Source of the DNA: Prochlorococcus sp. AG-347-L02
Lineage (GTDB): Bacteria > Cyanobacteriota > Cyanobacteriia > PCC-6307 > Cyanobiaceae
Length of the DNA stretch: 64,000 nucleotides
NCBI GenBank assembly: GCA_003281255.1
Contig: QCCL01000008.1
Location: 1-64,000 of the forward strand
Direction: 5' to 3'
The position numbers were made by a program, and so were the translations under genes. Under the pieces are notes generated by a model. That model was not told the origin of the DNA. It did no database searches and worked only from the letters and a program-made list of their open reading frames with translations. This document shows positions 48,961 through 57,362 of the stretch, piece by piece (within the stretch, counting starts at the first letter, position 1; each line of letters opens with the position of its first letter).

Positions 48961-49487
48961 TAAGCATCTTGAAGTTCATAGAAATCTGGCTGAATATAAT
49001 CTTTTCTTAATGGCCAACCTCTCCAATCTTCAGGCATTAATAGTCTTTTGGGGTTGGGATGATCAATAAACTTTATGCCATACATATCAAAAGTTTCCCT
49101 TTCTTGCCAATCACTTCCTTTAAAAATTTTATACAAACTAGGGATTGATAAATCAGAATCTCTTTTTAAAAAAACTTTTAATCTGACTTCTTTAATTTTT
49201 TTAATTTTTTGTAAATCATCAACAGTTATAAAATGGTAGAAACTTACAAGATTCTTGCCTGGTCCCTCATCATATCCTCCTTGACATTGGAGATAGTTGA
49301 AACCGTAATTTCTCAAAGCTGATACTGCTTCATATAGTTTGTTAGGTTCCACAGAAATGTTTTCAATTCCTATGTGATCATCAGGTAGAGGTTGATTTGG
49401 AATTCCATCTTTAGACAAAGATTGGCTTATAAAACCTTCTTTTTCTATTGAAGTATCTGAGGATTTTTCTAAACCGTCTTTTTCCAT
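48957..49487 (-). CDS. ndhJ: NDH-1 (NAD(P)H-quinone oxidoreductase) subunit J
   Basis: NdhJ is the peripheral-arm subunit of thylakoid NDH-1, used in cyclic electron flow and respiration. The 176 residues end with the conserved block [33 protein letters not shown] (about residues 133-166), the 30-kDa-subunit signature. The N-terminal 35 residues are variable and polar. It is the last gene of ndhC-ndhK-ndhJ; its ATG overlaps the ndhK stop by one base. Confidence 0.95.
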   Translation of the reverse strand: MEKDGLEKSSDTSIEKEGFISQSLSKDGIPNQPLPDDHIGIENISVEPNKLYEAVSALRNYGFNYLQCQGGYDEGPGKNLVSFYHFITVDDLQKIKKIKEVRLKVFLKRDSDLSIPSLYKIFKGSDWQERETFDMYGIKFIDHPNPKRLLMPEDWRGWPLRKDYIQPDFYELQDAY

Positions 49488-50221
49488 TAATCTTCTAAAG
49501 TATTAATAGTTTCAATTTTTTCGTTCTTCTCAGGTAGTTCAGTTATTTTTTCTTTTTTGGAGGAAGGAATGGCTTTAGCTGAAGTTTTGTTAAGATATTC
49601 ACCTGTATTTTCTGAGAAAACAAGATTCATTTCATGATCAAATGTTATGTATCTGTGGGTTTGTTCAGTTTTTGTGCGCTCTAAGATTGATTCGTTACCA
49701 ACTTTTTTTCTCAATTTAATTACTGCATCAAAAATTGCTTCTGGTCTTGGCGGGCAGCCTGGAAGGTATAAATCAACTGGAATCAATTTATCAACGCCTC
49801 TTACAGCAGTTGTAGAATCTGCGCTGAACATTCCCCCTGTAATAGTGCAAGCACCCATGGCAATCACATATTTTGGTTCAGGCATTTGTTCATAAAGTCT
49901 TACTAGGGCTGGAGCCATCTTCATCGTTACCGTTCCAGCAACTATTAACAAATCTGCTTGCCTTGGTGAGCTTCTAGGTACTAATCCAAATCTATCGAAA
50001 TCAAATCTAGATCCGATTAAGGCAGCAAATTCTATAAAACAACAAGCCGTTCCATACAATAGCGGCCAAAGACTGCTTAGTCGAGCCCAATTATGTAGGT
50101 CGTCTAAACTTGTCAATATAATGTTTTCACTCAAATCTGTAGTAACTTGTGGTGCACCAAGAGGGTTGCAAGTCCCTTCTCGGATTTCTCTTATTGCTTT
50201 TGGGGATAGTTGTGGATTCAA
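49487..50221 (-). CDS. ndhK: NDH-1 subunit K (N2 Fe-S cluster)
   Basis: NdhK holds the last iron-sulfur cluster before plastoquinone. Cluster cysteines are Cys60 and Cys61 (GTACCFIEF), Cys125 ([10 protein letters not shown]) and Cys156 ([11 protein letters not shown]). The 244 residues have the standard core with a variable, charged C-terminal tail of about 60 residues. It lies five bases after the ndhC stop and overlaps ndhJ, so the three are made together. Confidence 0.97.
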   Translation of the reverse strand: MNPQLSPKAIREIREGTCNPLGAPQVTTDLSENIILTSLDDLHNWARLSSLWPLLYGTACCFIEFAALIGSRFDFDRFGLVPRSSPRQADLLIVAGTVTMKMAPALVRLYEQMPEPKYVIAMGACTITGGMFSADSTTAVRGVDKLIPVDLYLPGCPPRPEAIFDAVIKLRKKVGNESILERTKTEQTHRYITFDHEMNLVFSENTGEYLNKTSAKAIPSSKKEKITELPEKNEKIETINTLED

Positions 50222-50225
50222 TTTT

Positions 50226-50588
50226 TTAACTCCATTCTAAAGCACCTTTTCTCCATGCGTATGCCAAAGCGATAACAAGTATTGCAATGAAAATTAAGGC
50301 TTCAATAAAGGCTAATAGGCCTAATCTATTGAAGGCAACAGCCCAAGGATAAAGGAATACTGTCTCCACATCAAATATAACGAAAACTAAGGCAAACATG
50401 TAATAACGAATATTAAATTGAATCCATGCTCCTCCTATAGGCTCCATTCCAGATTCATAGGTAAGTTTTCTTTCCCCTGTTCTGCCTTTTGGGGCAACGA
50501 TGAGGTTAGTAACTAGAGCTAATATGGGTACAGCTGCAGCAATTAAAAGGAAACCTAAAAAATATTCATAGCCATTTAATAAAAACAT
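50226..50588 (-). CDS. ndhC: NDH-1 subunit 3
   Basis: NdhC is a 120-residue membrane subunit with three helices (about residues 7-27, 64-84 and 90-112). It keeps the family signatures [15 protein letters not shown] and [15 protein letters not shown], with the conserved loop acids involved in coupling. It is the first gene of the ndhCKJ operon; its promoter is in the 77 bases shared with the divergent rubredoxin gene. Confidence 0.97.
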   Translation of the reverse strand: MFLLNGYEYFLGFLLIAAAVPILALVTNLIVAPKGRTGERKLTYESGMEPIGGAWIQFNIRYYMFALVFVIFDVETVFLYPWAVAFNRLGLLAFIEALIFIAILVIALAYAWRKGALEWS

Positions 50589-50665
50589 CTTGAAAAATTA
50601 ATTTTGAATAAAAGTCGCTTAATTAAGCAAAATCTTTTAAAGTTCTTAAAGAATAATAATAAACC

Positions 50666-51094
50666 GTGAGTGAAAACATTCAACCAGCCTCTGAGGAAAA
50701 CAAAATAGTTGAAGACTTTGAGAAAGAAAAACTTTCTCAAAATTCCTCAGGAGTAAATGTTGAGCAACCTGTTCTTAATCTAGAACAAAATAGATTCGAA
50801 TGTAGAAGTTGTGGATATATTTACGATCCGTCTGAAGGAAATAAAAAATTAAACATACCTAAAAATACTCCTTTTTCAGAGTTAGATGGGAACACTTTTG
50901 CCTGCCCTGTTTGTCGAGCCGGTAAAAATTTTTATAAGGATATTGGATCTAGAGCAAAACCTAGTGGATTTGAAGAGAATTTAGTCTATGGATTTGGATT
51001 TAACAGTTTACCTCCTGGACAAAAAAATATATTGATTTTTGGAGGGTTAGCGTTTGCTGCTGCTATGTTCCTTTCTTTGTACTCTTTGCATTAA
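50666..51094 (+). CDS. rubA: Membrane-anchored rubredoxin RubA
   Basis: The 142 residues have an acidic N-terminal tail (1-42) and a rubredoxin domain with the iron ligands Cys46, Cys49, Cys80 and Cys83. A C-terminal membrane helix (about 121-139) anchors it. RubA is needed for assembly of the PSII reaction centre in cyanobacteria and plants. It starts with GTG 50666 and ends nine bases before ycf48, so it heads the rubA-ycf48-psbEFLJ run. Confidence 0.95.
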   Translation: MSENIQPASEENKIVEDFEKEKLSQNSSGVNVEQPVLNLEQNRFECRSCGYIYDPSEGNKKLNIPKNTPFSELDGNTFACPVCRAGKNFYKDIGSRAKPSGFEENLVYGFGFNSLPPGQKNILIFGGLAFAAAMFLSLYSLH

Positions 51095-51103
51095 AATAAT
51101 TAA

Positions 51104-52117
51104 ATGAAAAATTTTTTTACCACTATTCCTAATCTTCTTTTATCTATAATTCTCTGTTTTGTTTTAAGCAGTTGTTCATCTACAGGTGTCAAGATGAATG
51201 AAAGCAGCCCTTGGAAAACAATTCAGTTTGAAGATCAGGCTAACGCTTTAGATGTTGATTTTATTGATGATAATCATGGTTTTTTAGTTGGCTCAAACAG
51301 ATTGATTATGGAATCTACTGATGGTGGTGAAACATGGGAAAAAAGATCATTAGATATTTCTGCTGAAGAGAACTTTCGCCTTCTCGATATTGATTTTAAC
51401 GGTTCTGAAGGTTGGTTAATAGGGCAACCCTCTCTCGTAATGCATACTTTCGATGAAGGTAAAAATTGGACTAGGCTTTCACTTGGGAAGTTGCCAGGCC
51501 AGCCTTTCTTAGTTACTACTATTGCCGAAGGAGTTGCTCAATTGGCGACAACCTCAGCAGCTATTTATGAAACTTCCAATAGCGGTGAAACATGGGAGGC
51601 AAAAGTATCAGACCCTTCGGAACAGGGAGGTATAAGAGATTTAAGAAGAACATCTAGCGGTGATTATGTGAGTGTAAGCAGTCTTGGAAATTTCTTCTCT
51701 ACTCTTGATAGTGATAGCAATACTTGGATTGCTCACCAAAGAGCAAGTAGTAAGAGAGTGCAAAGCATTGGTTTCAATCCAGAAGGAAGTTTATGGATGC
51801 TTTCAAGAGGTGCAGAAATTAGATTTAATGAAGATTCTAATAATCTAGAAAGTTGGTCAAAACCTATAATTCCTATTCTTAATGGTTACAACTATTTAGA
51901 TATGGGATGGGATCCAAATGGTGACATATGGGCTGGCGGTGGTAATGGCACTTTAATAGTAAGTAAAGATCAAGGTGAAACTTGGAATTCAGATCCTCTT
52001 GCTTCTGCATTGCCTACTAACTATATAAAAATAGTTTTTCTTGATAAAGAGTCTTTAGATAATCAAAAAGGATTCATACTTGGCGAGCGTGGTTACATTC
52101 TTAAATGGAATGGCTAA
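51104..52117 (+). CDS. ycf48: PSII assembly factor Ycf48/HCF136
   Basis: The 337 residues start with a lipoprotein signal ending at LSSC, giving lipid-attached Cys24, then a seven-bladed beta-propeller. Repeated S-x-D-x-G-x-x-W motifs are visible, for example [27 protein letters not shown] and SKDQGETWN. Ycf48 binds newly made D1 during PSII biogenesis at the thylakoid lumen. It lies nine bases after rubA and about 140 bases before psbE. Confidence 0.95.
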   Translation: MKNFFTTIPNLLLSIILCFVLSSCSSTGVKMNESSPWKTIQFEDQANALDVDFIDDNHGFLVGSNRLIMESTDGGETWEKRSLDISAEENFRLLDIDFNGSEGWLIGQPSLVMHTFDEGKNWTRLSLGKLPGQPFLVTTIAEGVAQLATTSAAIYETSNSGETWEAKVSDPSEQGGIRDLRRTSSGDYVSVSSLGNFFSTLDSDSNTWIAHQRASSKRVQSIGFNPEGSLWMLSRGAEIRFNEDSNNLESWSKPIIPILNGYNYLDMGWDPNGDIWAGGGNGTLIVSKDQGETWNSDPLASALPTNYIKIVFLDKESLDNQKGFILGERGYILKWNG

Positions 52118-52179
52118 ATCTGTAATAACTTAAGAAAATAATAAAAAAAATCTTAATTTTGGATGAATTTAACAACTGT

Positions 52180-52229
52180 CTGTAACCAAGCTGTAAATTT
52201 CTTCGCGAACTTATGATTTTACACTGTAA
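52180..52229 (+). promoter_or_regulatory. psbEFLJ promoter with phased TTACA repeats (HLR1-like)
   Basis: CTGTAA (TTACAG on the other strand) occurs at 52180, 52191 and 52224, spaced 11 and 33 bases. A -10-like TATGAT lies at 52212-52217, giving a start near 52224. The first two copies resemble the RpaB-binding HLR1 site, which has two TTACA half-sites 10 bases apart. The third forms the palindrome TTACA-C-TGTAA (52219-52229). Regulation by RpaB is inferred. Confidence 0.45.
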
Positions 52230-52254
52230 GATCATATGGTAAACATTTGTGATT

Positions 52255-52503
52255 ATGGCCGCAGGTTCAACGGGTGAACGCCCATTTTTTGAAATAATCA
52301 CCAGTATTAGATACTGGATTATTCATGCAGTAACATTGCCAGCTATTTTTATAGCAGGCTTCTTATTCGTATACACAGGTTTGGCTTACGACGCTTTCGG
52401 GACTCCTCGTCCTGATAGTTATTTTCAGGCATCTGAAGCAAAAGCTCCTGTTGTAACACAAAGATTTGATGCGAAGTCTCAACTTGATTTAAGAACAAAA
52501 TAA
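52255..52503 (+). CDS. psbE: Cytochrome b559 alpha subunit
   Basis: PsbE binds the b559 haem with PsbF and is essential for PSII. The 82 residues start [17 protein letters not shown], carry the haem ligand His24 in [11 protein letters not shown] and one membrane helix (about 20-41), and have the lumenal TPRPDSYFQ segment. ATG 52255 is chosen; a GTG two codons upstream is possible. psbF follows after two bases. Confidence 0.97.
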   Translation: MAAGSTGERPFFEIITSIRYWIIHAVTLPAIFIAGFLFVYTGLAYDAFGTPRPDSYFQASEAKAPVVTQRFDAKSQLDLRTK

Positions 52504-52505
52504 CT

Positions 52506-52652
52506 ATGTCTAATTCTCAAGCTCCAATGCAGGCTGCGGAAGTCCGCGTTTATCCTATATTTACTGTTCGTTGGCTAGCAGTTCACGCTTTAGCTATTCC
52601 ATCAGTATTCTTTTTGGGTTCCATTGCTGCTATGCAATTCGTAGCCCGATAA
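52506..52652 (+). CDS. psbF: Cytochrome b559 beta subunit
   Basis: The 48-residue ORF begins [19 protein letters not shown] and carries the haem ligand His27 in [12 protein letters not shown], then a single membrane helix to FVAR. It sits two bases after psbE and 11 bases before psbL, keeping the universal psbEFLJ order. Confidence 0.97.
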
Positions 52653-52663
52653 ATTTAACAATC

Positions 52664-52783
52664 ATGCAAGTAAACGAAAATCCTAACAAAGTTCCAGTTG
52701 AACTTAATCGCACTAGCCTTTATTTAGGCTTACTATCAGTTTTTGTATTGGGAATTTTATTTTCCAGCTACTTTTTCAATTAA
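52664..52783 (+). CDS. psbL: Photosystem II protein L
   Basis: This 39-residue protein, [20 protein letters not shown] then a membrane helix ending SSYFFN, is a full PsbL. PsbL sits at the PSII dimer interface and stabilises the QA site and dimer. It lies 11 bases after psbF and nine before psbJ. Confidence 0.97.
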
Positions 52784-52792
52784 ATTAAAACT

Positions 52793-52990
52793 ATGAGTAA
52801 ATTAAAAGGACCTGATGGAAGAATTCCAGATAGACTTCCCGACGGTAGACCAGCAGTCGCATGGGAAAGAAGATGGACTGAAGGAACTCTTCCTCTATGG
52901 CTTGTGGCTACAGCAGGTGGAATTGCTGTAATCTTCGTTTTAGGTATATTCTTTTATGGTTCATACCAAGGTGTTGGAGGTGGAGGTTAG
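52793..52990 (+). CDS. psbJ: Photosystem II protein J
   Basis: PsbJ here is 65 residues. The conserved part is [19 protein letters not shown] and [12 protein letters not shown] (about residues 30-65) with one helix. The N-terminal 28 residues ([24 protein letters not shown]) form a longer hydrophilic tail than in freshwater cyanobacteria or plastids, where PsbJ is about 40 residues. PsbJ helps electron flow past QB and assembly of the oxygen-evolving complex. No clear terminator follows. Confidence 0.95.
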   Translation: MSKLKGPDGRIPDRLPDGRPAVAWERRWTEGTLPLWLVATAGGIAVIFVLGIFFYGSYQGVGGGG

Positions 52991-53033
52991 CAAATCCATA
53001 CCTTGAACTCATAATCACATATATCAAATAAGC

Positions 53034-53927
53034 CTAATAAGAATCAGTAAATATCCTAAGCTTCTCTTTTGTGGAACTTGGGATATTTTCTTTTTGGGTT
53101 ATCAATCCATCTTTTAATGAAAAATGAGACTTGCTTTTTGGTCTTTCTTTTTCAATTAATTTAGCTACTTCAAAGATTATTTTATTAGCCACTTCAGTAT
53201 TTGATCTAAGATTATCCAAAACCATCTCTACAGAAACTTCTTGATGAGTTTGATGCCAGCAATCATAATCAGTAACCATAGATAAGGAGGAGTAAGCTAT
53301 TTCAGCTTCTTTAGCTAATCTTGCTTCTGTGTGGTTTGTCATTCCAATTATTGAACATCCCCAACTCCTATATAAATTAGATTCTGCTCTAGTTGAGAAA
53401 GCGGGACCTTCCATTGCTAGATAGGTACCTCCTCTATGTAATTGTCTACCTCCAGGAATATTTTTTTCTCCGATTTCACTTAATATACGTGATAAATTTG
53501 TGCAGAAGGGATCTCCCATAGTTACGTGAGCAACAGCTCCATCGTTAAAGAAGGTTGCAGGTCTATTTTTTGTCCGGTCTATAAATTGATCTGGAACCAC
53601 TATATCGAGTGGCCTTATCTGTTCTTGTAATGAACCTACTGCTGATGGAGCAATAATCCATCTTACTCCTATTGATCTTAGAGCCCAAATATTAGCTTTG
53701 TAAGGGATCTCAGAAGGATTTAGACTATGTCTTCTTCCATGTCTAGGAATAAATGCTATCTCTAGGTTACCAAGATTATATACTTTTATTGAATCAGAAG
53801 GTTTACCATAGGGAGTATTGATTTCTAATTCTCTTAAGTAATCTATTTGATCCATTGAATAAAATCCACTTCCACCAATCACTCCTAATCTTGATTTTTC
53901 AATTGGTAATAAATGTTCTTTATTCAT
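53034..53927 (-). CDS. mtnP: S-methyl-5'-thioadenosine phosphorylase
   Basis: MtnP phosphorolyses MTA from polyamine or related synthesis to adenine and methylthioribose-1-phosphate. The 297 residues show LGVIGGSGFYSMDQ (about 14-27), FIPRHGRRHSLNPSEIPYKANIWAL and MGMTNHTEARLAKEAEIAY-like sequence, all typical. Its start lies 10 bases from the divergent SelD-fusion gene. Purine nucleoside phosphorylase activity on other substrates is possible. Confidence 0.92.
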   Translation of the reverse strand: MNKEHLLPIEKSRLGVIGGSGFYSMDQIDYLRELEINTPYGKPSDSIKVYNLGNLEIAFIPRHGRRHSLNPSEIPYKANIWALRSIGVRWIIAPSAVGSLQEQIRPLDIVVPDQFIDRTKNRPATFFNDGAVAHVTMGDPFCTNLSRILSEIGEKNIPGGRQLHRGGTYLAMEGPAFSTRAESNLYRSWGCSIIGMTNHTEARLAKEAEIAYSSLSMVTDYDCWHQTHQEVSVEMVLDNLRSNTEVANKIIFEVAKLIEKERPKSKSHFSLKDGLITQKENIPSSTKEKLRIFTDSY

Positions 53928-53937
53928 AGTGATGTAA

Positions 53938-56109
53938 ATGACTTTTAATCATCTGGTACTAATTGGAGGAGGACACTCAAATGTTTCTTTATTGAAGAAA
54001 TGGTTAATGTTTCCGAAATTAATGCCAGAAATTCCTGTTTCAATTATATCTAGAGATTCTCATTTGGTTTATTCGGCTATGTTCCCATCGGTGATTTCAA
54101 AATCAATCACTTTAGAAGAGAGTTTAATTGATATAAAATCTTTAGCAAAAAATGCAAAAGTATCTTTTATAGAAGAAGAAGTAAATGATATTGATTTCAA
54201 TTTAAAGAAAATTATTTTAAGTAATAGACCTTCAGTTACTTATTCGAAGTTGGTGCTTAATTATGGAAGTCAAACAATAATTCCAAAAGAATTTGAATCA
54301 CTAGTTAAAAATCGAAATGCTTTTACAATTAAACCTTTTTTAAGGGCTTATGACTCAATACTAAAAGAAGACATTTTTGATTCAGTTAATGAACTTCCAT
54401 TTGTAATTGTTGGGAGTGGCCTTGCTGGAATTGAAGTATCATATGCTTTGAGAAAAAGATGGGGAGATAGACCTTTAAAACTATTGTGTGATTCAAGAAA
54501 AATTAATAATTCAATACTAAAAAGTTTACGGAATTCCAATATTGATTTGGTTGAAAAACTTAATTTTGATTATGGCAAGATTCTTTTATGTACAGGAAAT
54601 ACATCTCCGTTATGGGCACAAAAAAAATTATTAGATTCGGATTCTTATGGCAGAATAGTTACAAAGCAGAATTTGCAGATAAAAAGTTTCTCTGGAATCT
54701 TTGCTGTAGGTGATTGCGCAGTTGTAGGTTCCGCAAAAAGACCAGCATCGGGAGTTTTTGCAGTAAAAGTTGTAAATACATTAGTACAAAATCTAAAAAA
54801 AGATATAGAAGGGAGATCATTAAAAAAGTGGTTTCCTCAAAAGATCGGATTGCAAATAGTAAATATATTTCCAAGCCCTCATCCAAAGGCTTTTGCTATT
54901 TATCGCAATTTTGTTTTCGGTCCTTCTTTTATTTTTTGGATTTTAAAGCACAAAATTGATCTCAACTTTATAAAAAAGTTCAGATCAAAAAGGCTTATTA
55001 TGAAAAGTAGTGAAAAAAATATTTCATTGAATGATTGCAGAGGATGTGCAGCTAAAATTCCTCAGTTTGTTTTGAATAAATCATTAATAAATTCTAATTT
55101 AAATTCTTTTGCCTCATCACCTGAAGATTCAGTTGAGATATATCAAAATGGTCAAGATATTATCTTGCAAAGTATAGATGGATTTCCTGCTTTGGTAAGT
55201 GATCCTTGGCTTAATGCAAAAATTACTACTTTGCATGCTTGCTCAGATTTGTGGGCATGCGGAGCAAAACTTTCATCCGCGCAGGCTTTAATTTCATTAC
55301 CAAAAGTTGAAAGGGAATTTCAGAGTTACCTCTTTTCTCAATCACTTCAAGGTATTAAATCAATAGTTGAGGATCATGGAGGTGAATTACTTGGAGGTCA
55401 TACTTTTGAGGCAAGAAGTTTAGTAAATAAACCTTATTCATTAGGAATAGATATTGCTTTAACAGTTCAAGGTATTTTAAAAAATGGGGCAAAACCATGG
55501 CTTAAATCTGGAATGAATATTGGAGATATTCTCATGATGTCTCGACCTCTGGGCGTTGGGATTTACTTTGCCGGTCAAATGCAAAATATTAATATGCTAG
55601 GTAGTTCTTCTGAAGTAATTAAAAATTTAGTAAAGAGTCAGCAAAATTTGATTGATGAAATTTATCTTTTTCAAAATCAATTTAAAGAATCATTAGTCAA
55701 TGCTGCGACTGACATTACTGGATATGGATTTATTGGACATCTTAAAGAAATGGTTGAATCATCTAATTTATATAGGCAAAGCAATAATCTTGAGCCACTA
55801 AAAGTTTTATTAGATTTATTTGCATTTAAAGCTTATCCTGGAGTATTTGATTTAATAAGCAAAGATGTTAAAAGTACTTTCTTTGAATCTAATAAAGAAA
55901 TTTTTGACAAAATTTATAAAGTAAATAAGCAAAAAAGAATAATTAATTTTTTAAACGAAAATTCATTAGATCAAGAGACTTTTAACGAGAGAACATCATT
56001 ACTATTAGATCCTCAAACATGTGGACCCTTGTTGATTAGTTGCAATCGTAAATATGAAAATGTTCTAAAGGATAAATGGTACAAGGTTGGAGAAGTTGTA
56101 AAAATGTAA
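53938..56109 (+). CDS. selD: Fusion of an FAD/NAD oxidoreductase with selenide, water dikinase (SelD)
   Basis: The first 350 residues are an NDH-2-like flavoprotein: FAD motif LIGGGHSNVSLL (8-19), NAD motif VGSGLAGIEVSYAL (about 158-171) and FAVGDCAVVG (about 259-268). Residues 360-723 are SelD: NDCRGCAAKIP with catalytic Cys370 and Lys373, LGGHTFEARS and ATDITGYGFIGHL. SelD makes selenophosphate from selenide and ATP. The fusion suggests the flavin domain reduces a selenium compound first; this is inference. A likely use is 2-selenouridine in tRNA. Such fusions are known in cyanobacteria. Confidence 0.9.
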   Translation: MTFNHLVLIGGGHSNVSLLKKWLMFPKLMPEIPVSIISRDSHLVYSAMFPSVISKSITLEESLIDIKSLAKNAKVSFIEEEVNDIDFNLKKIILSNRPSVTYSKLVLNYGSQTIIPKEFESLVKNRNAFTIKPFLRAYDSILKEDIFDSVNELPFVIVGSGLAGIEVSYALRKRWGDRPLKLLCDSRKINNSILKSLRNSNIDLVEKLNFDYGKILLCTGNTSPLWAQKKLLDSDSYGRIVTKQNLQIKSFSGIFAVGDCAVVGSAKRPASGVFAVKVVNTLVQNLKKDIEGRSLKKWFPQKIGLQIVNIFPSPHPKAFAIYRNFVFGPSFIFWILKHKIDLNFIKKFRSKRLIMKSSEKNISLNDCRGCAAKIPQFVLNKSLINSNLNSFASSPEDSVEIYQNGQDIILQSIDGFPALVSDPWLNAKITTLHACSDLWACGAKLSSAQALISLPKVEREFQSYLFSQSLQGIKSIVEDHGGELLGGHTFEARSLVNKPYSLGIDIALTVQGILKNGAKPWLKSGMNIGDILMMSRPLGVGIYFAGQMQNINMLGSSSEVIKNLVKSQQNLIDEIYLFQNQFKESLVNAATDITGYGFIGHLKEMVESSNLYRQSNNLEPLKVLLDLFAFKAYPGVFDLISKDVKSTFFESNKEIFDKIYKVNKQKRIINFLNENSLDQETFNERTSLLLDPQTCGPLLISCNRKYENVLKDKWYKVGEVVKM

Positions 56110-57357
56110 TTAATTTCTTTTTAATTTGTCAATTTCCAAATATCTTAATCTTTTGATTTCCTTTCCCATCTCCTCTCCTGGTTCCCATCCTTCTTTTTTT
56201 AATGTTTCTCCATCTTTTTTTGATTTTATGAATTTGTAAATAAATAACCATTTAAACAAGTTACGCCAGTATGGTCCTCCATCACAAATTAATAATTTGA
56301 CTGTTTCATCATTAAGGTTTCTGTACTCAATAAATTCTGTCCAACTTGATGGAGAAAAATGATTGAAATTTTTTTGGTTTGTATTTAATATCTTTTTGAT
56401 ATTTAAATAATCTTTTAATATTTTTATCTCACTATTATTTACCAAAAATCTTTGACATGTTTTTTCTAAATCTTCTGAATCTTTTAATAAGTAAAGCATA
56501 TGATTTCCCTTTAGCTTCTTAATCCAATTTAGTCCTCTTAAAAACCTTTTATCGACTTTAATATTTTTATTTAAGATTGAGATAATTTCCCATTTATGAA
56601 TTATCGAAATTACATTAGTCAAATTATCGTGTTTGCATATTTCAGCTAGTTCCATCCTTATTCGTATGCCTAGTGCAGGAGGGTAAATCATTTTCTGATG
56701 AGTTTCTGAACTTTTCCAGGGCCATTGTCTAACTGTTTCTTGAGATTGTTTGAGGGAATTATTTGAAATATTAAAATCTAACCTTGAAGCATATTTTGCA
56801 CATCTAATTAATCTACTTGGATCATCTGAAATACTATTACTGTGAAGTAAGTTCAATCTTTTACTTTTGATATCAGAAATTCCTCCATAAAGATCATAAA
56901 TTTTCCTTGTCGAGACCTCGAAGGCTATTGAATTTATAGTGAAATCTCTTCTTTTAAGATCCTCCTCAATAGTACTTTTATTTACTGTGGGATTTAAGCC
57001 TGGAGCAGAATAAATTTCTTTTCTTGCAGAAGCAATATCAATTTTATAGTCATTAATATTTATTTCTACAGTGTTATATAAATTAAATTCCTTGATTAAA
57101 CATAAATCTACATTTACAATATTTTTTTTTATAAATTTTGCAAGAGAAATAGAGGATCCTTCAATAACAAGATCAATATCCACAGGTTTAGAAAACGATT
57201 TTTTGTGGAATTTACTTATTAATAAATCTCTTAAATAACCGCCAACAAAAGCTACTTTAGTATTGTTATTAGATTCTATGTATTTAGCAATTAGGTTATA
57301 TAGATTAAATGGAGTTTTGATTAATTCCCCTTGGATGAAATCAGAAATGTCGTTCAT
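56110..57357 (-). CDS. cca: CCA tRNA nucleotidyltransferase / poly(A) polymerase family
   Basis: The 415 residues have the nucleotidyltransferase head FVGGYLRDLL (about 38-47) and PVDIDLVIEG with the catalytic Asp pair, then RRDFTINSIAFE and the DPSRLIRCAKYASRL nucleotide-binding motif. It adds CCA to tRNA 3' ends; none of the three tRNAs here encodes CCA, so it is needed. A purely poly(A)-adding role is possible for class II relatives. It lies six bases after the helicase start-side neighbour stop on the same strand. Confidence 0.9.
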   Translation of the reverse strand: MNDISDFIQGELIKTPFNLYNLIAKYIESNNNTKVAFVGGYLRDLLISKFHKKSFSKPVDIDLVIEGSSISLAKFIKKNIVNVDLCLIKEFNLYNTVEININDYKIDIASARKEIYSAPGLNPTVNKSTIEEDLKRRDFTINSIAFEVSTRKIYDLYGGISDIKSKRLNLLHSNSISDDPSRLIRCAKYASRLDFNISNNSLKQSQETVRQWPWKSSETHQKMIYPPALGIRIRMELAEICKHDNLTNVISIIHKWEIISILNKNIKVDKRFLRGLNWIKKLKGNHMLYLLKDSEDLEKTCQRFLVNNSEIKILKDYLNIKKILNTNQKNFNHFSPSSWTEFIEYRNLNDETVKLLICDGGPYWRNLFKWLFIYKFIKSKKDGETLKKEGWEPGEEMGKEIKRLRYLEIDKLKRN

Positions 57358-57362
57358 GAGTT

